Part shown: positions 8,097 to 15,641 of the stretch, one piece after another
Position numbering within the stretch: the first letter of the stretch is position 1
Layout of the letters: the number at the start of each line of letters is the position of its first letter
Virus record (IMG/VR): IMGVR_UViG_3300010343_000006
Location: 1-41,690 of that record
Reading direction: 5' to 3' (one strand)
From: a virus
DNA: 41,690 nt
Translations under genes and position numbers: made by a program
The notes under the pieces: generated by a model
Database searches by the model: none
What the model was told of the DNA's origin: nothing
What the model saw: only the letters and a program-made list of their open reading frames with translations

Positions 8097-8493
8097 CGGG
8101 ACTACCGGTATTAGGATAGGGAAAGGGCCGCTTCATCGGGGTGGTCAGCATGATCGAGAAGGGATTAGGCGTCACAGTGACTGCAGGCGTTCGGGCTACC
8201 TCAATTCCACCGACCACAGCAGTCACATAAAAGGCGTAAGTGTTCGCTGGCGTCACCGTCCCAACAGGCGGCATATTCTGTGGACGCAGGCTGTTTCCGC
8301 TCGAGGCGGCAATGGTGCTATTGGAGTAAGTCGTCTGCGTCAATCCCGAGACAGTCGCAGAACGAATGGTGACGCTTTGTACCTCAACCCCATTCTGATA
8401 GACGTTGTAACTCGCCGGAGTGATACCAGGAAAGGTGCCCCACTCCAAAGCGAAAGAACCGTTCAGATTGTCGTAAATGTCGATTCTAGGCAC
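8089..8493 (-). CDS. fibronectin-III-like virion protein, 134 aa
   Basis: I chose GTG at 8493 (AGGAGC upstream, overlapping the portal stop) over the longer frame to 8538, which would run 53 bases into the portal gene. The sequence GSFALEWGTFPGITPASYNVYQNGVEV, SGLTQTTYSNSTI and ANTYAFYVTAVVGGIEVARTPAVTVTP matches the strand pattern of a fibronectin type III domain. Such domains are common as add-ons on phage head and tail proteins. It follows the portal directly. Confidence 0.6.
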   Translation of the reverse strand: MPRIDIYDNLNGSFALEWGTFPGITPASYNVYQNGVEVQSVTIRSATVSGLTQTTYSNSTIAASSGNSLRPQNMPPVGTVTPANTYAFYVTAVVGGIEVARTPAVTVTPNPFSIMLTTPMKRPFPYPNTGSPDG

Positions 8494-10147
8494 CGGGTTG
8501 CGCTCCTGCTCCAGGTTGTCCCTGACCCCCGGCACCACCAGCGGCCTGTGCGGCTTGTGCCAAATTCTTAACGCCGGTCGTCAAGGCTAAGGCATTCGGC
8601 GCCTGTTGCTGCTCTTGCTGCTGTTGGGCGTTGTGCTCCATCAATGCAACCACCTGATCCTCGGACAGCAGCAGATGCGCCGGACATCCTCGAATAGCCG
8701 CCATCTCTCGCACCGCATCATGCGCATCAATGACGTACCGGGCGGAAGGATCGAGCTGCGATATCTGGGCGATGTCCGAGATCGTATTCATGATCGCCGT
8801 ACCCTCCTCGGCTCGTAAGGCTCTCGCCATCGGAGAGGTGTATTCAATCCGCATGCCGCGCTTGGACCGGACCAATTCCATCGGAGGCGGCGGTAACTGA
8901 CCGGCTTCCGACAGAATGTCGATCTCTCGGTGAATCAAAGGCCCAAGGAACTCTGACTGCTGTCTACCCATTGCGGGGGCAATCAGCTCGCCTTTCTCCT
9001 GGGCCCGTAACAGCGCTTCAGTGGCTGTCATGTTGGGGTTCTGCACCAGGATCTGGAACAGCGTGTTGAGGAACGTATCTCGGATGGTCGCCCGAGTGCC
9101 TTCAAGCATCTTCTCGGCCAACTCAAAGTTACCTTCGGTCTTAAACGGTATCGCGAGAGGCTTGCCGTCTTGCGTCACCATCCCGTAGTTGTTGGCTCCG
9201 GGGCGTTGGTTGAAGTTGTTGAGGACGGACTCTTCGGCAATCAGGATGGGCGGGTCTACCGCTTTTTGGCCGGCTCGAAGCCCCGTTTTGACCATTTCAT
9301 TCGCTGTGCGAACATCAGGAAGGCAGGTGGTTGCAGGCCCACGGCCATAATGTTCTCTTGGAGCAACGCGATAACGTCCGACCGCGCAAGGAAAGGTGCG
9401 GTAAGCACCCTTTTCGAGGACTGACTTTTCGGCAAGGTGGATGTACCAGCTTTCGAACTTCTTGCCTTTGTCGCCGTACGCATAGGGTTTCCACTCCGGA
9501 CTCGGACGAATGACGTGCAGGAAGTCAAACTCTCGGTATTGATTGGTTGCTAGCACCCGCTGGACCGACTGCGGCACTCGATCACGTCCCCAATGCTCGC
9601 ATGCCTGCTTGGCCGTATACTGGAACTTCCGGTACATCGTATCGACCATCCCCTGATGGTTTAGCGACCATACGAGCTCTGAGAGCGGCACCGCCCGATA
9701 GCGCAGGTTATGGCCGGTCGCCTCATCGATAAAGAGCAGATTGTTCCCGAAGGCGCCTAAAGACATATAGCACTCGTCTGTCTGAGAGGCAAAATTAGCC
9801 TCCGGATGATAGCGTGCAGCGAACAGGATCTTGTTCACCTGATCCAAGTAATTCTGAACGGCCGGCACGTCCTCGAGCGATTCATCGTCGGCTTTGAGTT
9901 TGTGCCAGATCTGGCTTCGCGGGGTGAGAATGGCCTCCATGGCTGCGGCAAAGCGTTCATTCGCAATGACACCGGTTGAGTCGAATATGCGGGTATTGCG
10001 ATTGACGCCCTCGGCAAACCAGCCGATAAAGTTGTCGTTCGCAGGGAGTACGAACTGAGCAGCCTGATTCCATAAAGCCCGAAAGTTGCCCTGATTCGAC
10101 CACAGGTACTGGTAGTCATTCACCAGGCTATTGGCTTCGTCACTCAC
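8486..10147 (-). CDS. portal (head-tail connector) protein, 553 aa
   Basis: Matches the podoviral head-tail connecting family (T7 gp8-like): FVLPANDNFIGWFAEGVNRNTRIFDSTGVIANERFAAAMEA near the N-terminus, AVPLSELVWSLNHQGMVDTMYRKFQ in the middle, then ALLRAQEKGELIAPAMGRQQSEFLGPLIHREIDIL. The C-terminus is Gln/Gly/Ala-rich and low-complexity (EQQQAPNALALTTG, GGAGGQGQPGAG), typical of portals. It forms the dodecameric ring at one vertex. GTG start at 10147 overlaps the preceding TGA. Confidence 0.9.
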   Translation of the reverse strand: MSDEANSLVNDYQYLWSNQGNFRALWNQAAQFVLPANDNFIGWFAEGVNRNTRIFDSTGVIANERFAAAMEAILTPRSQIWHKLKADDESLEDVPAVQNYLDQVNKILFAARYHPEANFASQTDECYMSLGAFGNNLLFIDEATGHNLRYRAVPLSELVWSLNHQGMVDTMYRKFQYTAKQACEHWGRDRVPQSVQRVLATNQYREFDFLHVIRPSPEWKPYAYGDKGKKFESWYIHLAEKSVLEKGAYRTFPCAVGRYRVAPREHYGRGPATTCLPDVRTANEMVKTGLRAGQKAVDPPILIAEESVLNNFNQRPGANNYGMVTQDGKPLAIPFKTEGNFELAEKMLEGTRATIRDTFLNTLFQILVQNPNMTATEALLRAQEKGELIAPAMGRQQSEFLGPLIHREIDILSEAGQLPPPPMELVRSKRGMRIEYTSPMARALRAEEGTAIMNTISDIAQISQLDPSARYVIDAHDAVREMAAIRGCPAHLLLSEDQVVALMEHNAQQQQEQQQAPNALALTTGVKNLAQAAQAAGGAGGQGQPGAGAQPGA

Positions 10148-10407
10148 TGCAAGGCGCTCGCGGGGCGCATCTTAAAGCCCATCAGCATGAAATTTGACAG
10201 TACGGGCCAAGGATCTTGAGTACGTTTGGCAATCTCGAAGTCCACATCAAAGCATTCGTTCTGACCACCGTATTCCTGACCATACCAATCGAGCAATTCC
10301 AGTGCTTCGGGTTCAGAAAGCACCAATTCAAAAGACTCCAGGGGGCATCCTTGGCTTGCGGCAAAGTGATGCAGGCTCGCAGCCTTCGTAAGGGCGCTAG
10401 GTTCCAA
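10144..10407 (-). CDS. small acidic conserved protein, 87 aa
   Basis: The coding part is the C-terminal 87 residues of a longer open frame. I chose TTG at 10407, because it overlaps the stop of the preceding gene (TTGGAACCTAG), but no strong ribosome site is visible. The sequence contains SQGCPLESFELVLSEPEALELLDWYGQEYGG and FEIAKRTQDPWPVLSNFMLMGF, and is acidic and globular. It lies just before the portal. Function unknown. Confidence 0.5.
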   Translation of the reverse strand: MEPSALTKAASLHHFAASQGCPLESFELVLSEPEALELLDWYGQEYGGQNECFDVDFEIAKRTQDPWPVLSNFMLMGFKMRPASALQ

Positions 10408-10669
10408 GTTGCGTCTTACCAACGACGGGCGCTTGATTCTGCGCGCCCGCATAGATATTGGCGAGCATGCCTCGACGTAATCGCATCGAATCGGTCGTTG
10501 ACTGAGCGGCATTCGCTGCGTCATTCGGGTTTGGCACGCCAGGAGGGCTAGGAGGCGTTGAGGGCTTGATCGCCTGCCAGATGGGGTCAAGCTTGCCCTT
10601 ATCGGTCAGCGCCCGCCCGAGAGGGTCAGCGGAGGAGAGGGATTTGTGAATGCCTTGCAGAAAGCTCAT
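10397..10669 (-). CDS. small structural-region protein, 90 aa
   Basis: Start at ATG 10669 (MSFLQGIHKSLSSADPLGRAL) is preferred to an upstream in-frame ATG at 10702. Residues 30-60 are Pro/Asn/Ala-rich (STPPSPPGVPNPNDAAN), followed by MRLRRGMLANIYAGAQNQAP, a tail seen in small proteins encoded between terminase and portal in related podophages. Probably virion- or packaging-associated; exact role unknown. Confidence 0.55.
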   Translation of the reverse strand: MSFLQGIHKSLSSADPLGRALTDKGKLDPIWQAIKPSTPPSPPGVPNPNDAANAAQSTTDSMRLRRGMLANIYAGAQNQAPVVGKTQLGT

Positions 10670-10715
10670 AACGCCCGACTGTGCGGGAAACGAGCGGCAC
10701 AATCAATTACATCTC

Positions 10716-10877
10716 GCTATAGGCCTTTCGTCCTGATTGAAGGCGCTGGACCATCAGATATTCGCGGGCTGAGAGCGGCTCAATCGTCCACCTGGCGCGA
10801 TCGGCTAGCCAGTCCTTAAGCTCAGCACGATTGCGAGGATCGGCCTTAAGTGAGGGAATACTGGGGTCTTCCGACAT
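10716..10877 (-). CDS. small charged protein, 53 aa
   Basis: ATG at 10877 lies inside the 3' end of the large terminase gene (32-base overlap). The frame reads MSEDPSIPSLKADPRNRAELKD and then a helix (WLADRARWTIEPLSAREYLMVQRL) before TAG at 10716. Fills an otherwise empty stretch between terminase and the next gene. No family recognised. Confidence 0.5.
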
Positions 10878-12156
10878 TGGCGTCTCGCGTTTCCTTCAAA
10901 CCTTGAGCCAGGTATCTAAATGCGTCCGCCGCATGGCTTGTCCAATCGTGAAGCGGGGTAGAACTGAAGATCTTGAGTTTGTCGTCCCAACGCTTTTGAT
11001 ACTGTCTGAGGGCGGATAAGCCCCGTTCGCACTTCATCCTGTCAAAGCGAGCACCGTGAAGGATGATGCGTACCGCATTGATACCGTCATCGACGGAGGC
11101 GCGGCGCATGACTCTGGGCCTGATTCCAAGTGACTTGAGTACATCCACACGGGACATGGCATTGTTGCCCCATTCCCGGTCGTCGGCATCGTGAGGCAGA
11201 ATGTGGTAGTCGTAGGAATAGGGTTTGTCGCGGCAGTACTTGGCATAATGATCAGCCCCAACACCTGAGGCCTCGTAGTAGTCGATGATTCTAAGCTCTG
11301 TACGAGTCTGCTGAGCAAACCAAATAGCTGTCGAATCGCCCACTCCAATATCCCACGCAGTGATGACTGGATACCTTGGATCATAAGCAACGTTTCCTAT
11401 GCATTCGTTCGCCTCTAAGTCCGCGATTAGCTTACCGTAATAACTGCCTGGAATTGCTGCATCCCAGGAGCAATAGTACTCTTGGTTGATGATGTTCTGG
11501 GCTTCATCGTCTCCTCGTTCCGCAGCGATCTGCCGGCGTATTGTCTCGATCTGGGCGTCTGTAAGCGCGTGAGTATCTCGGACGGTGAGCAGTTCGCCGT
11601 ACCAACCAGGCTCGGTCAGGCTCAACTGGTAGAGATTGTGGAAATGATTTCGCCCACGAGGAGTGCCGTTGAAGATCGCGAAGCCTCCGTTCTCCTCCAG
11701 GATCGGGGAGAGGTACAGCCAGGCGTTGGGATCTGAAAGCATGTATTCGCTGTAGACGATCCCGAAAGCGCCAGAGCCGATAACGCCTTGATAGTTGTCT
11801 GATCCCACGACCTGCCAGGTTGAGCCGTTCTTGAACCGGATGAGCATTTCTTGGTCATTGGTCGCCTCTCTGATCTCTTGCGGGAATGCCCAGTCGATAC
11901 GCTTCGTCCCGGTGTGGCTGTCTACCGCGGTCCAGATGGCTTTCCTTGCCTGGTTGGCTTGGGGAAGCATGTACCAATAGTTGGCCGGATACTGAATAGC
12001 CTGCGTGGCTGTGAAGTGCAGGCCTATGTCGTCCTTTCCGCTACGTCGGTGCCAAGGCAGTACGACGCGGCGGCAACCCTGTTCCAGCGCCTCCCAGGCC
12101 CGCATTTGGTAATCGCGGGGCACCCATTGGTTTGGAATCGTGACCGAATTGGACAA
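10846..12156 (-). CDS. terL: terminase large subunit, 436 aa
   Basis: Packaging ATPase-nuclease. Visible motifs: Walker A-like HRRSGKD at residues 36-42, Walker B GIVYSEY at about 132-138, coupling motif NGTPRG at about 163-168, and RNase H-fold nuclease acidic residues in TAWDIGVGDST (269, 274) and ADAFRYLA near residue 411. Start is TTG at 12156 with AGGTG upstream. This makes it overlap the small terminase frame by 116 bases, longer than usual. It drives DNA into the portal and cuts the concatemer. Confidence 0.93.
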   Translation of the reverse strand: MSNSVTIPNQWVPRDYQMRAWEALEQGCRRVVLPWHRRSGKDDIGLHFTATQAIQYPANYWYMLPQANQARKAIWTAVDSHTGTKRIDWAFPQEIREATNDQEMLIRFKNGSTWQVVGSDNYQGVIGSGAFGIVYSEYMLSDPNAWLYLSPILEENGGFAIFNGTPRGRNHFHNLYQLSLTEPGWYGELLTVRDTHALTDAQIETIRRQIAAERGDDEAQNIINQEYYCSWDAAIPGSYYGKLIADLEANECIGNVAYDPRYPVITAWDIGVGDSTAIWFAQQTRTELRIIDYYEASGVGADHYAKYCRDKPYSYDYHILPHDADDREWGNNAMSRVDVLKSLGIRPRVMRRASVDDGINAVRIILHGARFDRMKCERGLSALRQYQKRWDDKLKIFSSTPLHDWTSHAADAFRYLAQGLKETRDANVGRPQYSLT

Positions 12157-12409
12157 GTTTCACCTGCAAGGGGCCACCGTCTTTGCCCGTGACTTCGATG
12201 TTAGCAAGCTTCGGGTGAAGGTAGGGAGCAACCGCCTTCCCTGCATCAATGCGAGTGCCAAGTTCTTTCTTGTCGTCTCGCATCACGCCGAGCAGGAAAT
12301 CAACCGGGGTCAATCCCGAAGTCTCAACCTTAGCTAGAAGTTCTTGGGTTCTCTTGTTCCGGACGCCTTTCTTGCGGCCCCCTACTCTGGTGCCTTTGGG
12401 TACCGGCAT
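12041..12409 (-). CDS. terS: terminase small subunit-like protein, 122 aa
   Basis: N-terminus GTRVGGRKKGVRNKRTQELLAKVE is basic, followed by SGLTPVDFLLGVMRDD and RIDAGKAVAPYLHPKLANIEVTGKDG, a pattern typical of small proteins encoded immediately before podophage TerL and annotated as small terminase. The C-terminal ~38 residues are translated from the region overlapping TerL and are Pro/Gly-rich. Upstream of the ATG sits a 10-bp periodic iteron, a candidate recognition site for this protein. I infer the DNA-recognition role from position and family resemblance. Confidence 0.7.
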   Translation of the reverse strand: MPVPKGTRVGGRKKGVRNKRTQELLAKVETSGLTPVDFLLGVMRDDKKELGTRIDAGKAVAPYLHPKLANIEVTGKDGGPLQVKLVQFGHDSKPMGAPRLPNAGLGGAGTGLPPRRTALAPT

Positions 12410-12435
12410 GAGCTATTTGGAGCTACTTTGAGCTA
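12410..12435. repeat. three GAGCTA iterons at 10-bp spacing (candidate pac/terminase site)
   Basis: GAGCTA occurs at 12410-12415, 12420-12425 and 12430-12435, exactly one helical turn apart, so all three sites face the same side of the DNA. The block covers the last codons of the preceding gene and the base just before the small terminase ATG. Small terminases of several phages bind direct repeats near their own gene, so a packaging-initiation or autoregulatory site is a reasonable inference. Confidence 0.5.
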
Positions 12436-12595
12436 CTCGCTTCATCTTTCTGCGGTGCACGTGCTCAGGTAAGCCCTTGACCTTGTGCGTCGCAGCATTG
12501 AACTCGCGTCCTACTTTGGCGGGAATGCCTAAGGTCGAATGGCCGGCAGCGGCTGCGTGCATGGCGGCGTTCTGTGCTTTTGAGACGCTAGGCAC
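12413..12595 (-). CDS. small basic phage protein, 60 aa
   Basis: GTG start at 12595 overlaps the preceding TAG. Sequence [29 protein letters not shown] belongs to a small family common in phages: Ser/Ala-rich helix, then GIPxxVGxEF, then a basic tail HRRKMKR. Basic, no cysteines, no membrane segment. Function unknown; it precedes the terminase pair and its 3' end carries the GAGCTA iterons. Confidence 0.65.
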   Translation of the reverse strand: MPSVSKAQNAAMHAAAAGHSTLGIPAKVGREFNAATHKVKGLPEHVHRRKMKRVAQSSSK

Positions 12596-12752
12596 GATGA
12601 GCCATCCGATATTGAACTTCGGTAGCCGTCATCGGACGACGCGCTAGTTCCTGTTCAATCAAGTCCACCGCCAAACGATCATACTGGCCATCGGGAGACT
12701 TGGAATAGAAATCCAACGCTTCCAACAATTGGGGCACCGATATTTCACTCAT
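12588..12752 (-). CDS. small protein, 54 aa, unknown
   Basis: ATG at 12752 overlaps the stop of the 130-aa gene by 8 bases, and its TAG at 12588 overlaps the next GTG. The protein reads [22 protein letters not shown] then [26 protein letters not shown]. Predicted all-helical. The tight overlap at both ends supports it as real. Confidence 0.55.
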   Translation of the reverse strand: MSEISVPQLLEALDFYSKSPDGQYDRLAVDLIEQELARRPMTATEVQYRMAHRA

Positions 12753-13137
12753 GATCGTCATACCCCTGATCTTTCAGCGATCCCTGATTCCGGTCTCCCG
12801 CTCGGCTAGGACCTGTGAGCTTGGCTCTGCGCCAGTTCTGCCCAGTGATCTGGCTATAGGCCTCCAAAGCCTCTACCGCGAGCTTACGCAGGTCTACCGT
12901 GGTGGTGGGCAGTCCGGTCTGCCGGTCCATTTCGGCCACCACAATCGTCTCTAGGCCGCTACGCAGGGCATCCACAGCCATACAGAGCTTGCGGTTGCCC
13001 TCCTGGGCGTGGGCGTCAGCCTCTTTGGCAGCGGCGAAGGGGTCTAGCGGTGGCAAATTGCGTTTCGCAGTCGATTCGATCGTCTTGCGCTTGGTGTATT
13101 TGCGCTTCACCCGAGTTTGACCGTTCTCGCCGATCAT
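12745..13137 (-). CDS. basic N-terminus helical protein, 130 aa
   Basis: Starts at ATG 13137 overlapping the previous TGA. The N-terminal 25 residues are strongly basic (RVKRKYTKRKTIESTAKRN), suggesting nucleic-acid contact or disorder. A helical middle follows (EADAHAQEGNRKLCMAVDALRSGLETIVVAEMD), then LRKLAVEALEAYSQITG. C-terminus is polar. No family recognised. Its place directly upstream of the terminase genes hints at a packaging or regulatory role, but that is inference. Confidence 0.55.
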   Translation of the reverse strand: MIGENGQTRVKRKYTKRKTIESTAKRNLPPLDPFAAAKEADAHAQEGNRKLCMAVDALRSGLETIVVAEMDRQTGLPTTTVDLRKLAVEALEAYSQITGQNWRRAKLTGPSRAGDRNQGSLKDQGYDDHE

Positions 13138-13457
13138 ACGATCACCTCAGCCGGAGCCTCGATCTTAGGGGGCCTTCCCAATCGTTTTGCCACACCGCGC
13201 GGTCCCTTCGGCATCTTCTTGGCCAATGCGCGGCGCGTCTTGTCGAATCGGTTGATCGGCTGGGTTTCACCATTGAGCTTGGCCATGATGCTTTGGGCTA
13301 TCTCGGCCGCGGTATCGAACTGGCGGGGATGTTCGAGTATTGGCAGGACATCGGCTTCGAATTCAGGAAGGGCTGAGGTATATGCGTGTAAGCGGCGCAT
13401 CAGCTCGACGGTGAGGGAGAGGACGCGATCCCGGATCAAGTTTGGCTGTCTAATCAT
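13134..13457 (-). CDS. helical protein with basic proline-rich tail, 107 aa
   Basis: Helical N-terminal two thirds (IRDRVLSLTVELMRRLHAY, FDTAAEIAQSIMAKLNG), then a basic C-terminal region with KKMPKGPRGVAKRLGRPPK containing an AT-hook-like RGxxxRLGRPP motif. That motif suggests DNA binding. Overlaps neighbours by four bases at both ends. Family not recognised. Confidence 0.55.
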   Translation of the reverse strand: MIRQPNLIRDRVLSLTVELMRRLHAYTSALPEFEADVLPILEHPRQFDTAAEIAQSIMAKLNGETQPINRFDKTRRALAKKMPKGPRGVAKRLGRPPKIEAPAEVIV

Positions 13458-13804
13458 GCTCTAGGCCACTCGCTAGGCCAACCGGGAGGTGCAAGATCGA
13501 AGCCGGTATAACGCTTGATCATCCCTTGGATTTCAATGGGCTGAACATTCGCGGACGAGGTATGAATCATTTGGCCTTGAGCCACCCAAATACGATCATT
13601 GAAATACGCCACCGGCGGATTAGGGATCAACATCGCCTCGCGAATCATCATTTCCTTGAATCGGCGCAAATCGGCCACAGTCAAAGTATGGCCCCATCCG
13701 CCAACTGGCGGCAAAAAGAATGTTTTCCGCGGAAGCAGTAATTCGGGTGCTACCAGAATCGCGGCAGCGGGAGCGAGCAGTTTAAGAAAACCCCTGCGAT
13801 TCAA
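13454..13804 (-). CDS. Tat-signal-like small secreted protein, 116 aa
   Basis: TTG start at 13804 overlaps the preceding TGA (TTGA), with GGAG upstream. The N-terminus MNRRGFLKLLAPAAAILVAP is a near-consensus twin-arginine signal (RRGFLK plus a hydrophobic stretch). It is followed by a short FFLPPVGGWG motif seen after such signals in some phage small proteins. The mature part is about 90 residues with WVAQGQMIH and a Pro/Trp-rich end. If the signal is real the protein is exported, unusual for a gene just upstream of the packaging cluster. Function unknown. Confidence 0.55.
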   Translation of the reverse strand: MNRRGFLKLLAPAAAILVAPELLLPRKTFFLPPVGGWGHTLTVADLRRFKEMMIREAMLIPNPPVAYFNDRIWVAQGQMIHTSSANVQPIEIQGMIKRYTGFDLAPPGWPSEWPRA

Positions 13805-14256
13805 TGAGGTCGCTCCATGATGTCCTTGCCTTCCTGTTCGAAGATCGCCAAACGCTGCTTGTGAGCTACGTTCCTGTGGATAAACTGCCATTCCACCCCT
13901 AAGCGATGGCCGGCAGTCATCAAGATTAGATCAGTTGGAACGGCTTGCCGATCATATTCAGTCAGTGTAACCCCTTGTTTCGCAATCTTCCAGCACATCA
14001 CCGCAGCTATTTGCTTCCAGCGACCGACTAACTTGTCGGTAGTCGCGCGTACCTCAGCCTTCTCGGCATGAGTTCGGCTATAGGCTTCCTTCAAGGTGAT
14101 GAATGACAGATTGATCCTATCAGGGAGCCGTTCCTCGAGCATCACCCGATCATGGGGAAGGGCGTTTAAGTCCTGCGGGAACAGAATCAGACCGCCAGGC
14201 GTCAATTTCCACAGCATTGCGCTGGTGATCGTTTGCCAGCCCCAACTTAACTCCAT
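13801..14256 (-). CDS. hypothetical protein, 151 aa
   Basis: ATG at 14256 is chosen because it overlaps the stop of the 48-aa membrane gene (ATGGAGTTAA). Contains SWGWQTITSAMLWKLTPGGLILFPQDLNALPHDRVMLEER, a long helix (SFITLKEAYSRTHAEKAEVRATTDKLVGRWKQIAAVMCWKIAK) and WQFIHRNVAHKQRLAIFEQEG. Charged and soluble. No domain recognised. Confidence 0.6.
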   Translation of the reverse strand: MELSWGWQTITSAMLWKLTPGGLILFPQDLNALPHDRVMLEERLPDRINLSFITLKEAYSRTHAEKAEVRATTDKLVGRWKQIAAVMCWKIAKQGVTLTEYDRQAVPTDLILMTAGHRLGVEWQFIHRNVAHKQRLAIFEQEGKDIMERPH

Positions 14257-14393
14257 AACCACACCATAATTCCCACCCACACCCCAATCCCCACAATCAA
14301 AACCAGCGTGACCTTGATATTCTCAGCTCTCGTCAAAGGACGGTCATCGAAGTTACCGGTACGGTATCGAAATGGAAGGTCTTTTTCGTTCAC
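14247..14393 (-). CDS. small membrane protein, 48 aa
   Basis: GTG at 14393 overlaps the preceding TGA (GTGA). Reads VNEKDLPFRYRTGNFDDRPLTRAE, then a single hydrophobic segment (VTLVLIVGIGVWVGIMVWLW) to the stop at 14247. The topology suggests N-in with the short C-terminus out. It fills the stretch between the nuclease-like and 151-aa genes and overlaps both. Role unknown. Confidence 0.6.
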   Translation of the reverse strand: MNEKDLPFRYRTGNFDDRPLTRAENIKVTLVLIVGIGVWVGIMVWLWS

Positions 14394-14680
14394 GGCTTGA
14401 CTCCTGTCACAAAATCCAAAGCCTCGCTAGGCGTTTTTACTATAATTGCACCAGTATCGCGGATAAACTCATCCTGTGCCTTGCATCGTTTGGCAGAATG
14501 CTTAGGTTCCCCAGGTGTCTTAACCTCCAGGCATCGATACCAGCCAGGACCCCATGCAGAACGGTATACAAGGAGGTCTACGGGCAGATCTCGCCATACC
14601 CGCACCCCAGCAGCCTCCAGGGCTTGAACGATCTCAGGCTCGCTCCTATCGCGTTTAGATTCGCGTCGCTGGTAGCTCAT
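14390..14680 (-). CDS. PD-(D/E)XK / VRR-NUC-like nuclease, 96 aa
   Basis: Small nuclease fold: SEPEIVQALEAAG helix, RDLPVDLLV with Asp 35, LEVKTP with the E52-V-K54 signature, and KAQDEFIRDTGA with Gln 69 after a Lys/Arg-rich turn. The arrangement D...ExK...Q is the VRR-NUC/Holliday-resolvase-like core. Probable role is resolving or nicking recombination or packaging intermediates. Preceded and followed by four-base overlaps. Start ATG at 14680. Confidence 0.65.
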   Translation of the reverse strand: MSYQRRESKRDRSEPEIVQALEAAGVRVWRDLPVDLLVYRSAWGPGWYRCLEVKTPGEPKHSAKRCKAQDEFIRDTGAIIVKTPSEALDFVTGVKP

Positions 14681-14892
14681 TGCTCAATCACCGCGTCTTT
14701 ACGCAGGCACAGATCCGAATAGCTTTGGCGGCGGTAATTGGTATGCCCGTACTCGTAGATCCCACCAGCAGCCTCACACCGCTCTTTGAGCTTATTGCTC
14801 TGATGCATCGCTGCGACGATCACTAAGATACCGAACATCATGAAAACTCCAAGCAGCGAGCCAAACACGAAGTTCTCGCTTCTGTCATTCAT
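14677..14892 (-). CDS. small membrane protein, 71 aa
   Basis: N-terminal MNDRSENFVFGSLLGVFMMFGILVIVAAMH gives one transmembrane helix. The C-terminal part is polar with two cysteines (LKERCEAAGGIYEYGHTNYRRQSYSDLCLRK), which could be exposed outside. The CEAAGGI...C pattern recurs in small phage inner-membrane proteins. Function unknown. Confidence 0.6.
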   Translation of the reverse strand: MNDRSENFVFGSLLGVFMMFGILVIVAAMHQSNKLKERCEAAGGIYEYGHTNYRRQSYSDLCLRKDAVIEQ

Positions 14893-15071
14893 GGATGCGC
14901 AGCTCTATGCTGTTCTGCATCATTCTTAGCTCCCGAAAGGCTGGTGGAGCGGCCGATTCGCTTGAACACCTGAGCTTGTTTGAACCATATTGAGTAATCG
15001 TAGGTTTCCCGGCGAATGGTATACCATCCTGACTCGTGGACGCCGATGGCCAGATGTTCGCTCCACGTCAC
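14889..15071 (-). CDS. hypothetical protein, 60 aa
   Basis: GTG start at 15071 overlaps the TGA of the preceding 52-aa gene, with CAGGGGAG from the repeated junction sequence acting as the ribosome site. Reads MTWSEHLAIGVHESGWYTIRR then a polar basic tail. No family recognised. Confidence 0.55.
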   Translation of the reverse strand: MTWSEHLAIGVHESGWYTIRRETYDYSIWFKQAQVFKRIGRSTSLSGAKNDAEQHRAAHP

Positions 15072-15226
15072 GGCTTCTCCCCTGGGGGCGCAAAATCGGC
15101 TAGAATTCCTAAGTCCCAGCCCTCTCCCGTGCCAGGATGAGGAAGTACGCGATCCAGTGGCTCATCAGCGATCGCCGAGATATGTCGGGTTACCGATCTG
15201 GGACAACATTCAATCGTGGTAATCAC
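15068..15226 (-). CDS. small cysteine-containing protein, 52 aa
   Basis: GTG at 15226 overlaps the preceding TGA. The frame reads MITTIECCPRSVTRHISAIADE and ends LADFAPPGEKP. The APPGEK tail is encoded by the repeated junction sequence that also holds the next gene's ribosome site. The overlap at both ends supports it, but the product is unknown. Confidence 0.5.
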   Translation of the reverse strand: MITTIECCPRSVTRHISAIADEPLDRVLPHPGTGEGWDLGILADFAPPGEKP

Positions 15227-15429
15227 GTCGCCTTCCCTCGGGGCGCATTATTTCGAATAGCCATACCTCGCCCAATGTCCATGCAAATATCAGCCGCTTG
15301 AGCAAAACTATCGAGCGGCAACATCAAATAAAGGCCGTTATCAATGGGACCTTTCGTGAGGGGCTCCAAATCCCAGAAAGGGCCTCGTTTATACGCGCGA
15401 ATGGTCACTAAAGGCCGATCATCGCTCAT
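15223..15429 (-). CDS. hypothetical protein, 68 aa
   Basis: ATG at 15429 is preceded by GGGGAGGAGG within the junction repeat. Sequence MSDDRPLVTIRAYKRGPFWDLEPLT then LYLMLPLDSFAQAADICMDIGRGMAI suggests a small alpha/beta protein. It ends NAPRGKAT, a degenerate form of the APPGE tail found on its neighbours. Unknown function. Confidence 0.55.
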   Translation of the reverse strand: MSDDRPLVTIRAYKRGPFWDLEPLTKGPIDNGLYLMLPLDSFAQAADICMDIGRGMAIRNNAPRGKAT

Positions 15430-15641
15430 ACCTCCTCCCCTGGGGGCGCAACATATCCAAAACGCTTGTATCGCAAATATTCTTTCGTGAAGTAGTCACC
15501 GCTTTTAGATGGGTGAGATTGGACCGAGCGCTGCTGCGGCGTTAGCTTGCTACGGCGCTTACGAATGGTTTGAGAATGCGTAGTGCGGCCCACCCACTGC
15601 TGCGGAATCTCGATTTCCTTGCCTCTGCGAATCCGTTTCAT
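15426..15641 (-). CDS. small basic protein, 71 aa
   Basis: I chose ATG at 15641 (GGGGAGGGAAA just upstream, ATGA overlap with the previous stop) over a longer upstream frame. Very basic: MKRIRRGKEIEIPQQWVGRTT, IRKRRSKLTPQQRS, YLRYKRFGYVAPPGEEV. Could bind nucleic acid. The C-terminal APPGEEV is encoded by the junction repeat. Confidence 0.55.
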   Translation of the reverse strand: MKRIRRGKEIEIPQQWVGRTTHSQTIRKRRSKLTPQQRSVQSHPSKSGDYFTKEYLRYKRFGYVAPPGEEV

